Assembly: GCA_027031485.1 (NCBI GenBank)
Contig: JALVQI010000072.1
Span: 1 to 41,763, forward strand
Direction of reading: 5' to 3'
Source of the DNA: Candidatus Aminicenantota bacterium
GTDB lineage: Bacteria; Acidobacteriota; Aminicenantia; JAMOAD01
Length of the DNA: 41,763 nt
The notes below the pieces were generated by a model. That model was not told where the DNA came from, ran no database searches, and saw only the letters and a program-made list of their open reading frames with translations. Shown here piece by piece: positions 33,548 through 41,763 of this stretch. The first letter of the stretch is position 1, and each line of letters starts with the position of its first letter. A program made the translations under genes and the position numbers.

Positions 33548-34464
33548 CAGAAAAAAAGAAAAGAAGAATAAATTTATCAATCCCGGCGGAAGAGATAATG
33601 AGGCCGGGGAATCTTGCATGTCAAGGATGCGGAGCCTCCCTTGCCATGAGATACGCACTAAAAGCTCTGGGAAGAAATGTTATCTTTGATATACCAGCTT
33701 GCTGCTGGAGCGTTATAGACGGACCCTTTCCTTACTCCTCCATAGGAGTACCTCTACTCCATATGGCTTTTGAAACTGCCGCCTCCACAGCTTCGGGAAT
33801 CAGAGCAGCAACAAAAGTTTTGGGAAAGGAAGATACAAAAGTAGTTGCATGGGCAGGAGACGGAGGAACCTTTGATATTGGTTTCCAGGCATTGTCCGGA
33901 GCTGCGGAAAGAAATGAAGATATAATCTATGTTTGTTATGATAATGAAGCTTACATGAACACCGGAATCCAGAGAAGCGGAGCAACTCCCTACGGAGCAT
34001 GGACAACAACAACTCCCGTTAAACACTATAAAAAACTTCCCAAAAAGGATATAATAGAAATCATGGCAGCGCACAGAATTCCCTATGTGGCAAATGTGAA
34101 TATTGCATACCCGGAAGATTTTATAAGAAAGTTTAAAAAGGCGGCTTCAATAAAGGGAACAAAATTCATTCATGTTTTCTCCCCCTGTCCCCCGGGCTGG
34201 AAGATGAAACCCGATGACACAATAAGGGTCGCAAAACTTGCTGTTCAAACGAGAGTTTTTCCATTGATTGAAATTGAGCATGGAATTAAATATACCTTAA
34301 ATGTAAAAGTGAACAAACCAAAACCTGTTTTTGAATACTTAAAATTACAGGGAAGATTTAAACATCTTACGGAGAATGAAGTTCAAAGAATTCAGGAGGA
34401 TGTTGATGCTTATTGGGATTATATTATGAAAAAAGTAGAGTTTTCAAAGGAGTATGCCGGATAA
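33544..34464 (+). CDS. porB: 2-oxoacid:ferredoxin oxidoreductase, beta subunit (thiamine diphosphate)
   Basis: The 306-residue beta subunit binds thiamine diphosphate and Mg2+ through GDGGTFDIGFQALSGAAERNEDIIYVCYDNEAYMNTG. Cysteines in ACQGCGAS, PACCWS and SPCPPGW match the proximal [4Fe-4S] cluster of PorB. SGATPYGAWTTTTP follows the expected pattern. Its last codons overlap the start of the TPR-kinase gene, so that gene is transcribed with the oxidoreductase. Confidence 0.95.
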   Translation: MTEKKKRRINLSIPAEEIMRPGNLACQGCGASLAMRYALKALGRNVIFDIPACCWSVIDGPFPYSSIGVPLLHMAFETAASTASGIRAATKVLGKEDTKVVAWAGDGGTFDIGFQALSGAAERNEDIIYVCYDNEAYMNTGIQRSGATPYGAWTTTTPVKHYKKLPKKDIIEIMAAHRIPYVANVNIAYPEDFIRKFKKAASIKGTKFIHVFSPCPPGWKMKPDDTIRVAKLAVQTRVFPLIEIEHGIKYTLNVKVNKPKPVFEYLKLQGRFKHLTENEVQRIQEDVDAYWDYIMKKVEFSKEYAG

Positions 34465-36817
34465 TTTGTATTACTATGCAAAACTAACTGGAATTTTAGT
34501 TGTTGTTCTTATTGTTGTTAAAGCTGTTTACTCTTTATTTCTTTCTATAAAGGTTTCAGAAACTTTAGAAAAATCATTTCTAAGTACTTTTTTTAATCAA
34601 TTTTTCAGGAAATCAATTCTTCAATCAAAAGCAAAAAAACTACTTAAAAACAACAATTTCATTGAAGCAGGAAAAATATTTGAAGAAATAGGAGAATTTA
34701 CACAGGCTATTACCTGTTACGAACAGGGCCAAAATTGGTATGATCTTGCAAAGCTTTATGAAGGTATGGGAATGAAAAGAAAGGCTGCTCTTTTCTACGA
34801 AAAAGGAGACTTTCTGAGAGACGCCGTAAGAGTTTACAAAGAAATCGGTGCTATGGCTGAAGCAGCAAAAATTTTGGAAAAAAATCAGGAGTTTGAGGAA
34901 GCCGCAGATTTATATTTTGAAGTTGGCGATTATGATTCAGCAATTAAAATTTTCCAGAATTTCGGATACTATAATTACATAGGAAAAGCATACGAAAAAT
35001 TAGGAAAATTCAAAGAGGCTGCAGAAGCATATCTTAAGTGGTACAAACATATGAATGAAACCCGTTTTACATCAGTTGAAATAAATGAAGAAGTGCTTAA
35101 ATATCTTCAAAAAGCAGCAGACCTTTTCATAAAGGCCGGAGATATTAATAGAGCCATAGAAATTTTAGAAGAGGAAGGAATATACGGGAAAGCTGCCAGA
35201 ATCTGCGAAGAAAATGGTATGCTTGAAAAAGCCGCCGAACTCTATGAACTAAACCATGATTTTAAGGCTGCTGCAGACATTTATATGAAAGCAAATAACG
35301 AATTAAAAGCTAATTTAATGTATGCGGATTATTATTATGAAAAAGGAGAAAACCTGTTAGCGGCTAATTACTATTACAAAGCAGGGGATTACGGAAGAGC
35401 CGCGGAATTATATGAGTGGGAGAGGGAATACAAGAAAGCAGCGGAAGCGTTTAAAAAGAATGAAAACTATACCTCGGCTGCTGAAAATTATTTGAGAATA
35501 GGAGAAAAGAAAGAAGCAGCAAGGCTTTTTTCCTTAGGCGGAGAACACAATAAAGCGGGAACTTTTTATAGAGAAATCGGAGAGCTTAGCAAAGCAGGGG
35601 AAGAATTTCTTCTGGCAAAAAATTTTTTTAGCGCAGGTCTTGCATTTTATGATGCTGGAGATGCAAAAAAAGCAATTGAAGCTTTTCAAAAGGTTAATCC
35701 CAGCGATCCTAATTACGGGACAGCTATTTTGTATATAACAAAAATATTTTTGGCAAGCGGGAAATATGATTTAGTAATAAGCACCCTTGAAAAATTTTTA
35801 GGAGAAAAGAACATTACCCCTGACACCATTGATCATTTTTACACACTCGCAAAAGCATATCAGAGCTCAGGTTTATATGAAAAGGCAATAGAAATTTACA
35901 AATTAATCCAGGTAGTAAATTTCGATTATAAAGACACTAAAACCCTGTTGGAAGAAGCTTATAAATCTCTTTCGGAAAAAAAAGAGCTTGAAATTATGTC
36001 CGCCAGTAAAAGAGGCGAAGGAAGGTATAGAATTATCGATAAAATAGGTGAAGGAGGTATGGGGATTGTCTATAAGGCAGAGGATAATCTTTTAAAAAGA
36101 ATTGTTGCCTTAAAAGTATTAAAAAAGAGTATATTCAGGAATGAAAAAAGTATAGATAGATTTTATTCTGAAGCGAGACTTTCAGCTAAAATGAACCATC
36201 CAAACATAATTACGGTTTATGATGTCGGAACAATAGATGGAGAACCTTTCATCTCCATGGAATTCGTAGAAGGGACAAATTTTATCAATTATTTAAAAAG
36301 GAAAAAAAGGTTAAGTTTTAAACAAACACTTTTTGTCGCCTTGAATTTATTTAGAGCTCTTGAGTATGCTCATAAAAAAGGAATTATTCATAGAGACATA
36401 AAACCACAAAACATAATGTTAACAAGGGATAAACAGATAAAAATAATGGATTTCGGATTAGCTGTTTTTATAAAAGAAAAAGGTAATGATGAAAATGTCA
36501 TAGCAGGGACACCAACATATATGTCTCCTGAACAGATTAAAGGAGAAAATGTTGATAATAAAACTGATATATATTCAGCGGGAATTACTCTTTTTCATCT
36601 AATAGTAGGTTTTCCTCCTTTCAGAGGAGATAATGTTGCCAATCAACATCTTTTTGCAACCCCGCCTAAGGTAATAGAAATAAGAGAAGATGTTCCTGTT
36701 GAATTCTCGGATTTTATAGCAAAGTGTATAGAAAAGAGCAAAGATAAAAGATATCTCTCAGCTTCAGAGGCTCTTTTAGTCTTAAAAAAAATTCAGAGTA
36801 AGTACAGAGGAAAATAA
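34454..36817 (+). CDS. Membrane-anchored TPR-repeat Ser/Thr protein kinase
   Basis: This 787-residue protein has one N-terminal membrane helix (about 11-33), a long run of TPR-like helical repeats (about 60-500; motifs such as AADLYFEVGDYDSAIKIF) and a C-terminal Hanks-type kinase domain (about 524-787). The kinase looks active: IGEGGMGIVYKAED, Lys554 in VALKVLKK, Asp648 in HRDIKPQN, Asp666 in MDFGLA, and GTPTYMSPEQ. The order repeat-then-kinase is the reverse of the commoner bacterial kinase-TM-TPR layout. It overlaps porB by 11 bases. AAAGGAG ends one base before the ATG, which is too close; TTG at 34466 with 13 bases is also poor. Its substrate is unknown, with oxidoreductase regulation as a guess from position. 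Confidence 0.9.
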   Translation: MPDNLYYYAKLTGILVVVLIVVKAVYSLFLSIKVSETLEKSFLSTFFNQFFRKSILQSKAKKLLKNNNFIEAGKIFEEIGEFTQAITCYEQGQNWYDLAKLYEGMGMKRKAALFYEKGDFLRDAVRVYKEIGAMAEAAKILEKNQEFEEAADLYFEVGDYDSAIKIFQNFGYYNYIGKAYEKLGKFKEAAEAYLKWYKHMNETRFTSVEINEEVLKYLQKAADLFIKAGDINRAIEILEEEGIYGKAARICEENGMLEKAAELYELNHDFKAAADIYMKANNELKANLMYADYYYEKGENLLAANYYYKAGDYGRAAELYEWEREYKKAAEAFKKNENYTSAAENYLRIGEKKEAARLFSLGGEHNKAGTFYREIGELSKAGEEFLLAKNFFSAGLAFYDAGDAKKAIEAFQKVNPSDPNYGTAILYITKIFLASGKYDLVISTLEKFLGEKNITPDTIDHFYTLAKAYQSSGLYEKAIEIYKLIQVVNFDYKDTKTLLEEAYKSLSEKKELEIMSASKRGEGRYRIIDKIGEGGMGIVYKAEDNLLKRIVALKVLKKSIFRNEKSIDRFYSEARLSAKMNHPNIITVYDVGTIDGEPFISMEFVEGTNFINYLKRKKRLSFKQTLFVALNLFRALEYAHKKGIIHRDIKPQNIMLTRDKQIKIMDFGLAVFIKEKGNDENVIAGTPTYMSPEQIKGENVDNKTDIYSAGITLFHLIVGFPPFRGDNVANQHLFATPPKVIEIREDVPVEFSDFIAKCIEKSKDKRYLSASEALLVLKKIQSKYRGK

Positions 36818-36821
36818 TTTT

Positions 36822-38177
36822 TTATTTTTTAAAAAATGGGAAAAGTTTTTTGGAAGGTTTTGTAAGCTTATTGTAAAAAGATTTTATTTTTTCATCATTT
36901 GGAAATTTCTGAATAGCTTTTTCAAGAAGAACTATTGCCCTACTTTTAAGCCCTTCCTCTTCATAAAGTTTTGCAAGGTAAAGGTAAGGTTCAGCATACC
37001 ACTTGTTTAAAGAAATAGCTTTTAAAAAATTTTCTTCCGCTGCTTTTTTATAATGATCAATCTTTGATTGGCCCAAAGCAAGAACAAAGTATGCCTCATA
37101 ATTATCTGTTTTAACATAGTTAATAACACTTTCTAAAAGAGAAACAGCTTGCTGATACGCCTTTTGTTTAAAAAGAAATTTTGCTCTCTGTATTGTCTGT
37201 TTGACTAATTTTTCATGATCTACTGCTTTATCCTCTTCTTCCTTAAGCTCAACTCTTAGTTGATTTGCATTGTTAATTGCATCAAAAACTGTTTCAACCT
37301 TTCTTTTTATTTCTTCCGAAATATTAGATGGAAGTTTATCGGGATGAAATTTTTTTACAAGTTCTAAATACTTTTTCTTTCTTTTTTCTGGAGCCTTGGG
37401 TAATATTTTTGAATATTCTTCACTTTCTGCTAAAAGATAAAGATCATTCAATTCTGATAAGAAATCCTCAGATACTAACTCTTCCTCTTTTTTTTCTTTT
37501 TTATCTCCTTGTTCTAATTTAACAAAACCAAAAATATAGAGTTTAAAAAGAATTCGTAAAGAATTTTCTCCATATTTTTTTATTATTTCTTCACTTTTTT
37601 TTGGGACATCTAAAAAGGATAGAAGTTCTCTTTCCTTTTTAGTTAAGAATAAATTAAATCTCTCATCTCCCTTCGTTTTAATAATCTCTCCCTGAAAAAG
37701 CTCATTTATTTCCTGATTAATTTCCCCAAACTCAATTGCTTCCAACAAGATTTCTATTAAAGGTACATTAATCAATGAATCAGGAGGAAGTTTTATTTTC
37801 TTTTTTATAAACTTATAATCCAAATTATCTTCATAAATTAATGCTAATGAGATCTTTTTTAATTGATACTTTAAAGCAGTAAGTAGCTGTGTTGGTGTTA
37901 TAATACCTTCTTGAACCAACTTCCTTCCTAATTTTTCCCCTTTAGAGAGAGCATTATTTATATATTGATGCAAGTTTTTATAGCTTTCTTCATTAATTAA
38001 ATTCAATGAGAATAAAATATTTCCCAGGTGTTCTTCTTCTGCGGTACTCTTTGAAAAAACTATTACCTCTTTTTCAATAAAAAGCTCTCTTTTAATTCCT
38101 TTCTTTTCTCCAATAAGAACTCCCGACAATTTTTTTTCCAAAATTTTTTTAATCAAATTTATTAACATTAAATTCAT
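36822..38177 (-). CDS. DUF4388-like / J-domain / TPR protein
   Basis: This 451-residue protein combines three parts. The N-terminus (about 1-180) resembles DUF4388/PATAN-type domains, with LSGVLIGEKKGIKRELFIEKEVIVFSKS, LGNILFSLNLI and LGRKLVQEGIITPTQL. A J-domain follows around Tyr-Leu-Glu-Leu-Val-Lys-Lys-Phe and His278-Pro279-Asp280, the HPD motif that stimulates Hsp70 ATPase. The C-terminus (about 325-440) has TPR-like repeats. It has no membrane segment. Such proteins are found with gliding or signalling systems in delta-proteobacteria-like lineages, but the role here is unknown. The gene converges on the TPR-kinase gene with four bases between stop codons. GGTGG lies nine bases before the ATG. 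Confidence 0.8.
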   Translation of the reverse strand: MNLMLINLIKKILEKKLSGVLIGEKKGIKRELFIEKEVIVFSKSTAEEEHLGNILFSLNLINEESYKNLHQYINNALSKGEKLGRKLVQEGIITPTQLLTALKYQLKKISLALIYEDNLDYKFIKKKIKLPPDSLINVPLIEILLEAIEFGEINQEINELFQGEIIKTKGDERFNLFLTKKERELLSFLDVPKKSEEIIKKYGENSLRILFKLYIFGFVKLEQGDKKEKKEEELVSEDFLSELNDLYLLAESEEYSKILPKAPEKRKKKYLELVKKFHPDKLPSNISEEIKRKVETVFDAINNANQLRVELKEEEDKAVDHEKLVKQTIQRAKFLFKQKAYQQAVSLLESVINYVKTDNYEAYFVLALGQSKIDHYKKAAEENFLKAISLNKWYAEPYLYLAKLYEEEGLKSRAIVLLEKAIQKFPNDEKIKSFYNKLTKPSKKLFPFFKK

Positions 38178-38196
38178 ATCACCCTACCACCTTTAT

Positions 38197-38225
38197 AGTA
38201 TAATATGAAAAAAAGGAAAAAACAA
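38197..38225 (-). promoter_or_regulatory. Promoter of the J-domain protein gene
   Basis: On the minus strand, TTGTTT (38225-38220) and TATACT (38202-38197) are separated by 17 bases. The ATG at 38177 is about 20 bases downstream of the -10. Confidence 0.65.
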
Positions 38226-38615
38226 CCTATTTTTTTTCAACCCCGGAAGCCGGATGAATAAACTAATAAAGGGAAAATAGATAATTATCTGGAAATCTTT
38301 GCTCGAAAATTTCATTATGAATTGCATAAAAGCGTAAATTTCTCCTTTTCCGTAAATTTTGAGGTCTTTACCCTTTTTTAAAGCAAATTCCCTCCCTTTA
38401 AACCTTTTTCTTTCATCAAACTAACATTCATAAAATATATGCCAATCTATTAATTAACCTTAATAACCTCTTCAATAAACCACAATATCCATACTCCCGA
38501 TTAAATTTTATTAAGAACATCTCTCGTGTTGTGTTACTGTATTTCTACCTTCTCAGCCTTGGGTATCTCAAAACTTCATTTTTCTCCGGACAGTACTGAA
38601 ACAAACTATTTTTTC
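38226..38615. repeat. Gene-free stretch ending in a solitary element end
   Basis: CCGGACAGTACTG at 38586-38598 is a perfect reverse complement of the left terminal repeat of the 11936 and 15200 elements. The sequence before it (CTTCATTTTTCT) resembles the T-rich right end of those copies. No second end and no period-7 array were found. The rest is AT-rich without coding signal. Confidence 0.5.
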
Positions 38616-38644
38616 TTGATTTTTTCCTGTTTTTCATATATAAA
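38616..38644 (+). promoter_or_regulatory. Promoter of tRNA-Ser and probably mutS
   Basis: TTGATT (38616-38621) and TATAAA (38639-38644) are 17 bases apart. Transcription should begin near 38651, six bases before the tRNA. Confidence 0.7.
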
Positions 38645-38656
38645 TATAGGGATTGC

Positions 38657-38749
<93 letters not shown>

Positions 38750-38759
38750 CCATAAAATA

Positions 38760-41402
38760 ATGATACAGAAAAAAGAAAACTTAACTCCTGTAATGAAACA
38801 ATATCTTGAAATCAAGGGGGAATACAAAGATTCTATCCTTCTTTACAGAATGGGAGACTTTTACGAGCTGTTTTTTGAAGATGCTGTGGAAGGAGCCAAG
38901 ATTTTAAACATTGCTTTAACTTCAAGAGATAAAAATAAAGAAAATCCGATTCCTATGTGTGGTTTCCCCTATCATGCAGCAGAAACATATATTAAAAAAT
39001 TGTTGGATGCTGGTAAGAGAGTTGCTGTCTGTGAACAGGTGGAAGATCCGAAGAAAGCAAAGAAAATAGTTAAAAGAGAAGTGGTTAAGGTTTTGACTCC
39101 GGGAACAGCTCTTGAATATGAGGATACAAAAGAAAATAACTTTATTGCGGGAATCTACATTGAAAATAAAGATTGGGGGCTTTTTTTTATTGATATCTCA
39201 ACCGGAGAATCTTTTACAACCGAAGAAAAAAATGATTTTAATCTCAGCAGGCTAAAGGAAGAACTTGGTAAATTTTCCCCTTCGGAAATTGTTTTTCAGG
39301 AATCCAAAGAATCAGTTATTCATGAGATACTAAGTTCCTTTGAAAATAAAAGTGTTTTACTCAATGAAATAGAGGATTGGTATTTTACTCCTGAGGAAGG
39401 AACAAGAGTGATAAAAGAAAGTTTCGGAGTTAAAACTTTGGAAGGTTACGGAATAGAAAAGAGCATGCTTTCCCTTTCGGCTGCAGGCGGACTTTTCAGA
39501 TATTTAAAAAAGGTAAGAAAAGGGAACTTACCGGAATTTAAGACAATAAGATCCTACAAAAAAAATGATTATATGGTGATAGATTCAATCTCTCTCAGAA
39601 CTCTTGAAATTTTTAAAGAGATAAGATCTCAAAAGAAAGAAGGCTCTCTATTTTGGGTTCTTGATATGACAGAGACTTCAATGGGAAGCCGTACTCTTAA
39701 AAAATGGCTTCTTCAACCCCTTTTAAACATAGATTTAATTAAGGAGAGACAGGATTCTGTGGAAGAGCTTGTTAATAACCCTGTATTAAGAGGAGAGCTT
39801 AGAAAAAGGGTAAAAAATATTTTTGATTTGGATAGACTTTCTTCTAAAATATCCTCGGAGAATGCAAACCCGAAAGATATGATCTCACTTTTATATTCTG
39901 TTGAAAAACTCCCGGAAATTAAGCTATATTTAAAAGATAGTAAGTCAACTCTATTAAAAAAAATTTTAAATCAGATAGACACACTTGATGATATAAAAAA
40001 GCTTATAGAAAAAGCTATTATTGATAATCCTCCATACAATATTACCGAAGGTGGAATAATAAAAGACGGGTTTTCAAATGAGCTTGATGAGTTAAGAAAA
40101 GTCTCTTTTTCCGGAAAAGAGTATATTGCTTCCCTTGAAGAAAAGGAGAGAAAGAGAACAGGGATAAACACATTAAGAGTCGGATACAATAAAGTTTTCG
40201 GTTTCTATATTGAAATATCAAAAGCAGCTTTGAGAGGAAAAGATTTACCTCCTGATTTTATAAGAAAACAGACACTTGTAAATACAGAAAGGTATATCTC
40301 GGAAGAATTAAAAAAATATGAAGATATGGTAATGGAAGCTGAAGAAAAAATTAAGAAATTGGAATACGAATTGTTTGTTGATATAAGAAAACAGGTAAAA
40401 AAAGAGGTTAAAAGAATACTCAAAACATCCGAAGCTCTCGCTACACTTGATTCGCTGCTTTCCCTTGCTGAAGTGGCAATCAGAAATAATTACAAAAAAC
40501 CTGTTGTTTATGAGGGAGAAACAATTGAGATTGTTCAGGGAAGGCATCCTGTTGTTGAAAAACTTAATCCAAATCCATTTGTTCCAAATGATACCTTCCT
40601 TAATACCACAACAGATCAGATTATAATTCTTACAGGACCGAACATGGGAGGAAAATCCACCTATCTGAGGCAGGTGGCTCTAATCACTCTTCTCGCCCAA
40701 ATCGGTTCCTTTGTACCCGCAAGTTCAGCAAAAATCGGACTGACAGACAGAATTTTCACAAGAATCGGAGCATCCGATTACCTTGGTGGGGGGCAATCCA
40801 CATTCATGGTTGAGATGGTGGAAACAGCCAATATTTTAAATAATTCCACGAACAAAAGTCTCATTCTTCTTGATGAAATAGGCAGAGGGACATCAACCTA
40901 TGATGGAATGGCAATAGCCTGGTCTGTTATTGAATATCTCCACAGCAACGGGAAAATCAGACCGCGAACTCTTTTTGCAACTCATTATCATCAATTAACA
41001 ACAATTGAAGAGTATCTAAAAAGGGTTAAAAATTATCATACTACCGTAAGAAAGAGCAAAAAAGGAATCATATTCCTTTACAAGGTTTACGAAGGACCCA
41101 GTGATGAAAGCTTCGGAATAGATGTCGCCAAACTTGCCGGCATACCCGATTCTGTCGTAAAGAGAGCAAAAGAGATTTTACTTTCAATAGAAAGAAGAGA
41201 TGGGATAATTGAAAGAAAAAGGCTAAAAGAAAAACTTCGGGGAAAGACAATCTTTGATTTCGGAAAGAGAGAGTCAGAAAATGAAGATGTGAAAAAGTTT
41301 GAAAAAATCAAGGAAAAAATAAAGAAAATCAATATTAATGAAATATCTCCCCTCCAGGCTTTACTGTTTTTAAATGAGTTGAAAGAAGATATAGAGGATT
41401 AA
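38760..41402 (+). CDS. mutS: DNA mismatch repair protein MutS
   Basis: MutS recognises mismatches and starts repair. The 880-residue protein has the mismatch-binding Phe34-x-Glu36 (RMGDFYELF) that marks MutS1, the connector and clamp regions, Walker A GPNMGGKSTYL (Lys632), LLDEIGRGTSTYDG (Walker B) and FATHYHQLT. The ATG at 38760 begins MIQKKENLTPVMKQYLEIKG, the usual MutS start context. Reading further upstream would run through tRNA-Ser, so it is rejected. No ribosome site precedes the start, and the tRNA 3' end is only ten bases away, so the mRNA 5' end probably comes from tRNA processing. The stop is two bases from the converging tRNA-Glu. No mutL is in the window. Confidence 0.97.
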   Translation: MIQKKENLTPVMKQYLEIKGEYKDSILLYRMGDFYELFFEDAVEGAKILNIALTSRDKNKENPIPMCGFPYHAAETYIKKLLDAGKRVAVCEQVEDPKKAKKIVKREVVKVLTPGTALEYEDTKENNFIAGIYIENKDWGLFFIDISTGESFTTEEKNDFNLSRLKEELGKFSPSEIVFQESKESVIHEILSSFENKSVLLNEIEDWYFTPEEGTRVIKESFGVKTLEGYGIEKSMLSLSAAGGLFRYLKKVRKGNLPEFKTIRSYKKNDYMVIDSISLRTLEIFKEIRSQKKEGSLFWVLDMTETSMGSRTLKKWLLQPLLNIDLIKERQDSVEELVNNPVLRGELRKRVKNIFDLDRLSSKISSENANPKDMISLLYSVEKLPEIKLYLKDSKSTLLKKILNQIDTLDDIKKLIEKAIIDNPPYNITEGGIIKDGFSNELDELRKVSFSGKEYIASLEEKERKRTGINTLRVGYNKVFGFYIEISKAALRGKDLPPDFIRKQTLVNTERYISEELKKYEDMVMEAEEKIKKLEYELFVDIRKQVKKEVKRILKTSEALATLDSLLSLAEVAIRNNYKKPVVYEGETIEIVQGRHPVVEKLNPNPFVPNDTFLNTTTDQIIILTGPNMGGKSTYLRQVALITLLAQIGSFVPASSAKIGLTDRIFTRIGASDYLGGGQSTFMVEMVETANILNNSTNKSLILLDEIGRGTSTYDGMAIAWSVIEYLHSNGKIRPRTLFATHYHQLTTIEEYLKRVKNYHTTVRKSKKGIIFLYKVYEGPSDESFGIDVAKLAGIPDSVVKRAKEILLSIERRDGIIERKRLKEKLRGKTIFDFGKRESENEDVKKFEKIKEKIKKININEISPLQALLFLNELKEDIED

Positions 41403-41404
41403 AA

Positions 41405-41482
41405 TGGCAGCGCTACGGGGATTCGAACCCCGGTTTGATGGCTGAGAACCACCCGTCCTAGGCCTGGCTAGACGATAGCGCC
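41405..41482 (-). tRNA. tRNA-Glu(CUC), CCA encoded
   Basis: Read on the minus strand, GGCGCTA pairs with TAGCGCT (one G-T at the end pair). The anticodon arm GGTGG-TTCTCAG-CCATC gives anticodon CTC for GAG. The T arm is CCGGGGTTCGAATCCCCG. Discriminator G and CCA are encoded. The 3' end lies two bases from the mutS stop, facing it. Confidence 0.93.
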
Positions 41483-41496
41483 GCTTAAAGAGTGAT

Positions 41497-41525
41497 ATTA
41501 TAAAATAAAAACAAAAAGTATTCAA
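41497..41525 (-). promoter_or_regulatory. Promoter of tRNA-Glu
   Basis: On the minus strand, TTGAAT (41525-41520) and TATAAT (41502-41497) are separated by 17 bases. The transcript would start about 8 bases before the tRNA. Confidence 0.8.
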
Positions 41526-41626
41526 GAACACCCCTTTCTCCCTAAAAATCAATAATTACTCATTATTTCGTAATGCTGGAGAACACCTTGTTCACAGTAT
41601 GTTTGTTGTTAACTTTCAATGAATAA

Positions 41627-41652
41627 TTGGCATTAATAATCTATGCTATAAT
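41627..41652 (+). promoter_or_regulatory. Possible extended -10 promoter for the last gene
   Basis: TGCTATAAT (41644-41652) is an extended -10. TTGGCA at 41627-41632 would be 14 bases away, too short for a normal spacer. A second TATAAT lies at 41683-41688 with no -35. Confidence 0.35.
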
Positions 41653-41716
41653 AAACAGTCAAACAAAGATAGAATATACTCGTATAATAGAACGGCATTT
41701 AATTTCAGGAGGAGAG

Positions 41717-41763
41717 ATGAGAAGAGTTATTAGAGTTGTATTGTTGATTTTAATGGTGAACAT
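41717..41763 (+). CDS. Start of a secreted or membrane protein (truncated by window end)
   Basis: AGGAGGAG lies close to an ATG and is followed by MRRVIRVVLLILMVN, a basic then hydrophobic start typical of a signal peptide or membrane anchor. Only 15 codons are in the window, so the product cannot be named. Confidence 0.6.
   Translation, partial: MRRVIRVVLLILMVN

Noticed and set aside
41370-41552. Minus-strand reading frame containing SNRGSNPRSAAI
   Set aside because: It is a translation across tRNA-Glu, not a gene.

Overview
The window is AT-rich, gene-dense bacterial chromosome from an organism that looks Gram-negative, anaerobic and probably amino-acid fermenting. The evidence is a DUF5916-type outer-membrane protein, a four-subunit 2-oxoacid:ferredoxin oxidoreductase, butyrate kinase, a membrane pyrophosphatase with Na+-pump-like residues, a B12-binding-type radical SAM protein and a TPR/Ser-Thr kinase. 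This mix recalls poorly cultured phyla such as Aminicenantes or deep Acidobacteriota relatives, but I cannot assign the organism from sequence alone. Most promoters I could read are sigma70-like with a 17-bp spacer.

Layout. 1-3567 (minus): 5' part of uvrA, a Ca2+/Na+ exchanger and a secreted C69 peptidase. 3746-9938 (minus): a lipid/ribosome operon yceD-rpmF-plsX-fabG-acpP-fabF-hppA, with a near-consensus promoter at one end and a structured terminator at the other. 10400-11893 (plus): radical SAM enzyme. 12649-15033 (minus): GT-C membrane glycosyltransferase. 15878-21872 (plus): a soluble seven-PAS hybrid histidine kinase, then a six-TM chemotaxis receptor. 21988-27235 (plus): an M16 protease pair, a HAD protein and a DUF5916 barrel protein. 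27207-31137 (minus): butyrate kinase, glutamine synthetase, a small membrane protein and a dihydrouridine synthase. 31546-36817 (plus): oxidoreductase subunits gamma, delta, alpha, beta, with a TPR-Ser/Thr kinase overlapping the last. 36822-38177 (minus): a DUF4388/J-domain/TPR protein. 38657-41482: tRNA-Ser(GCU), mutS and a converging tRNA-Glu(CUC). A secreted or membrane protein begins at 41717.

The most unusual content is non-coding. Two copies of a transposase-less element (11936-12304 and 15200-15807) have 13-bp terminal inverted repeats of the form CAGTA(C/G)TGTCCGG. The second has an exact 9-bp target duplication. Both carry degenerate tandem arrays of period 7 in opposed orientations around internal hairpins. 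The longer copy has gained about 200 bp, partly made of two further, unrelated period-7 motifs. Decayed relatives or single ends are visible near 10020-10340, 19767-20150 and 38586-38598. I recognise no named family for it.

Metabolically, the oxidoreductase, butyrate kinase and glutamine synthetase fit oxidation of 2-oxoacids to acyl-CoA with ATP made from acyl phosphates. The pyrophosphatase at the end of the fatty-acid operon could recover energy from PPi as an ion gradient. No CRISPR array, rRNA, prophage or transposase gene was seen.
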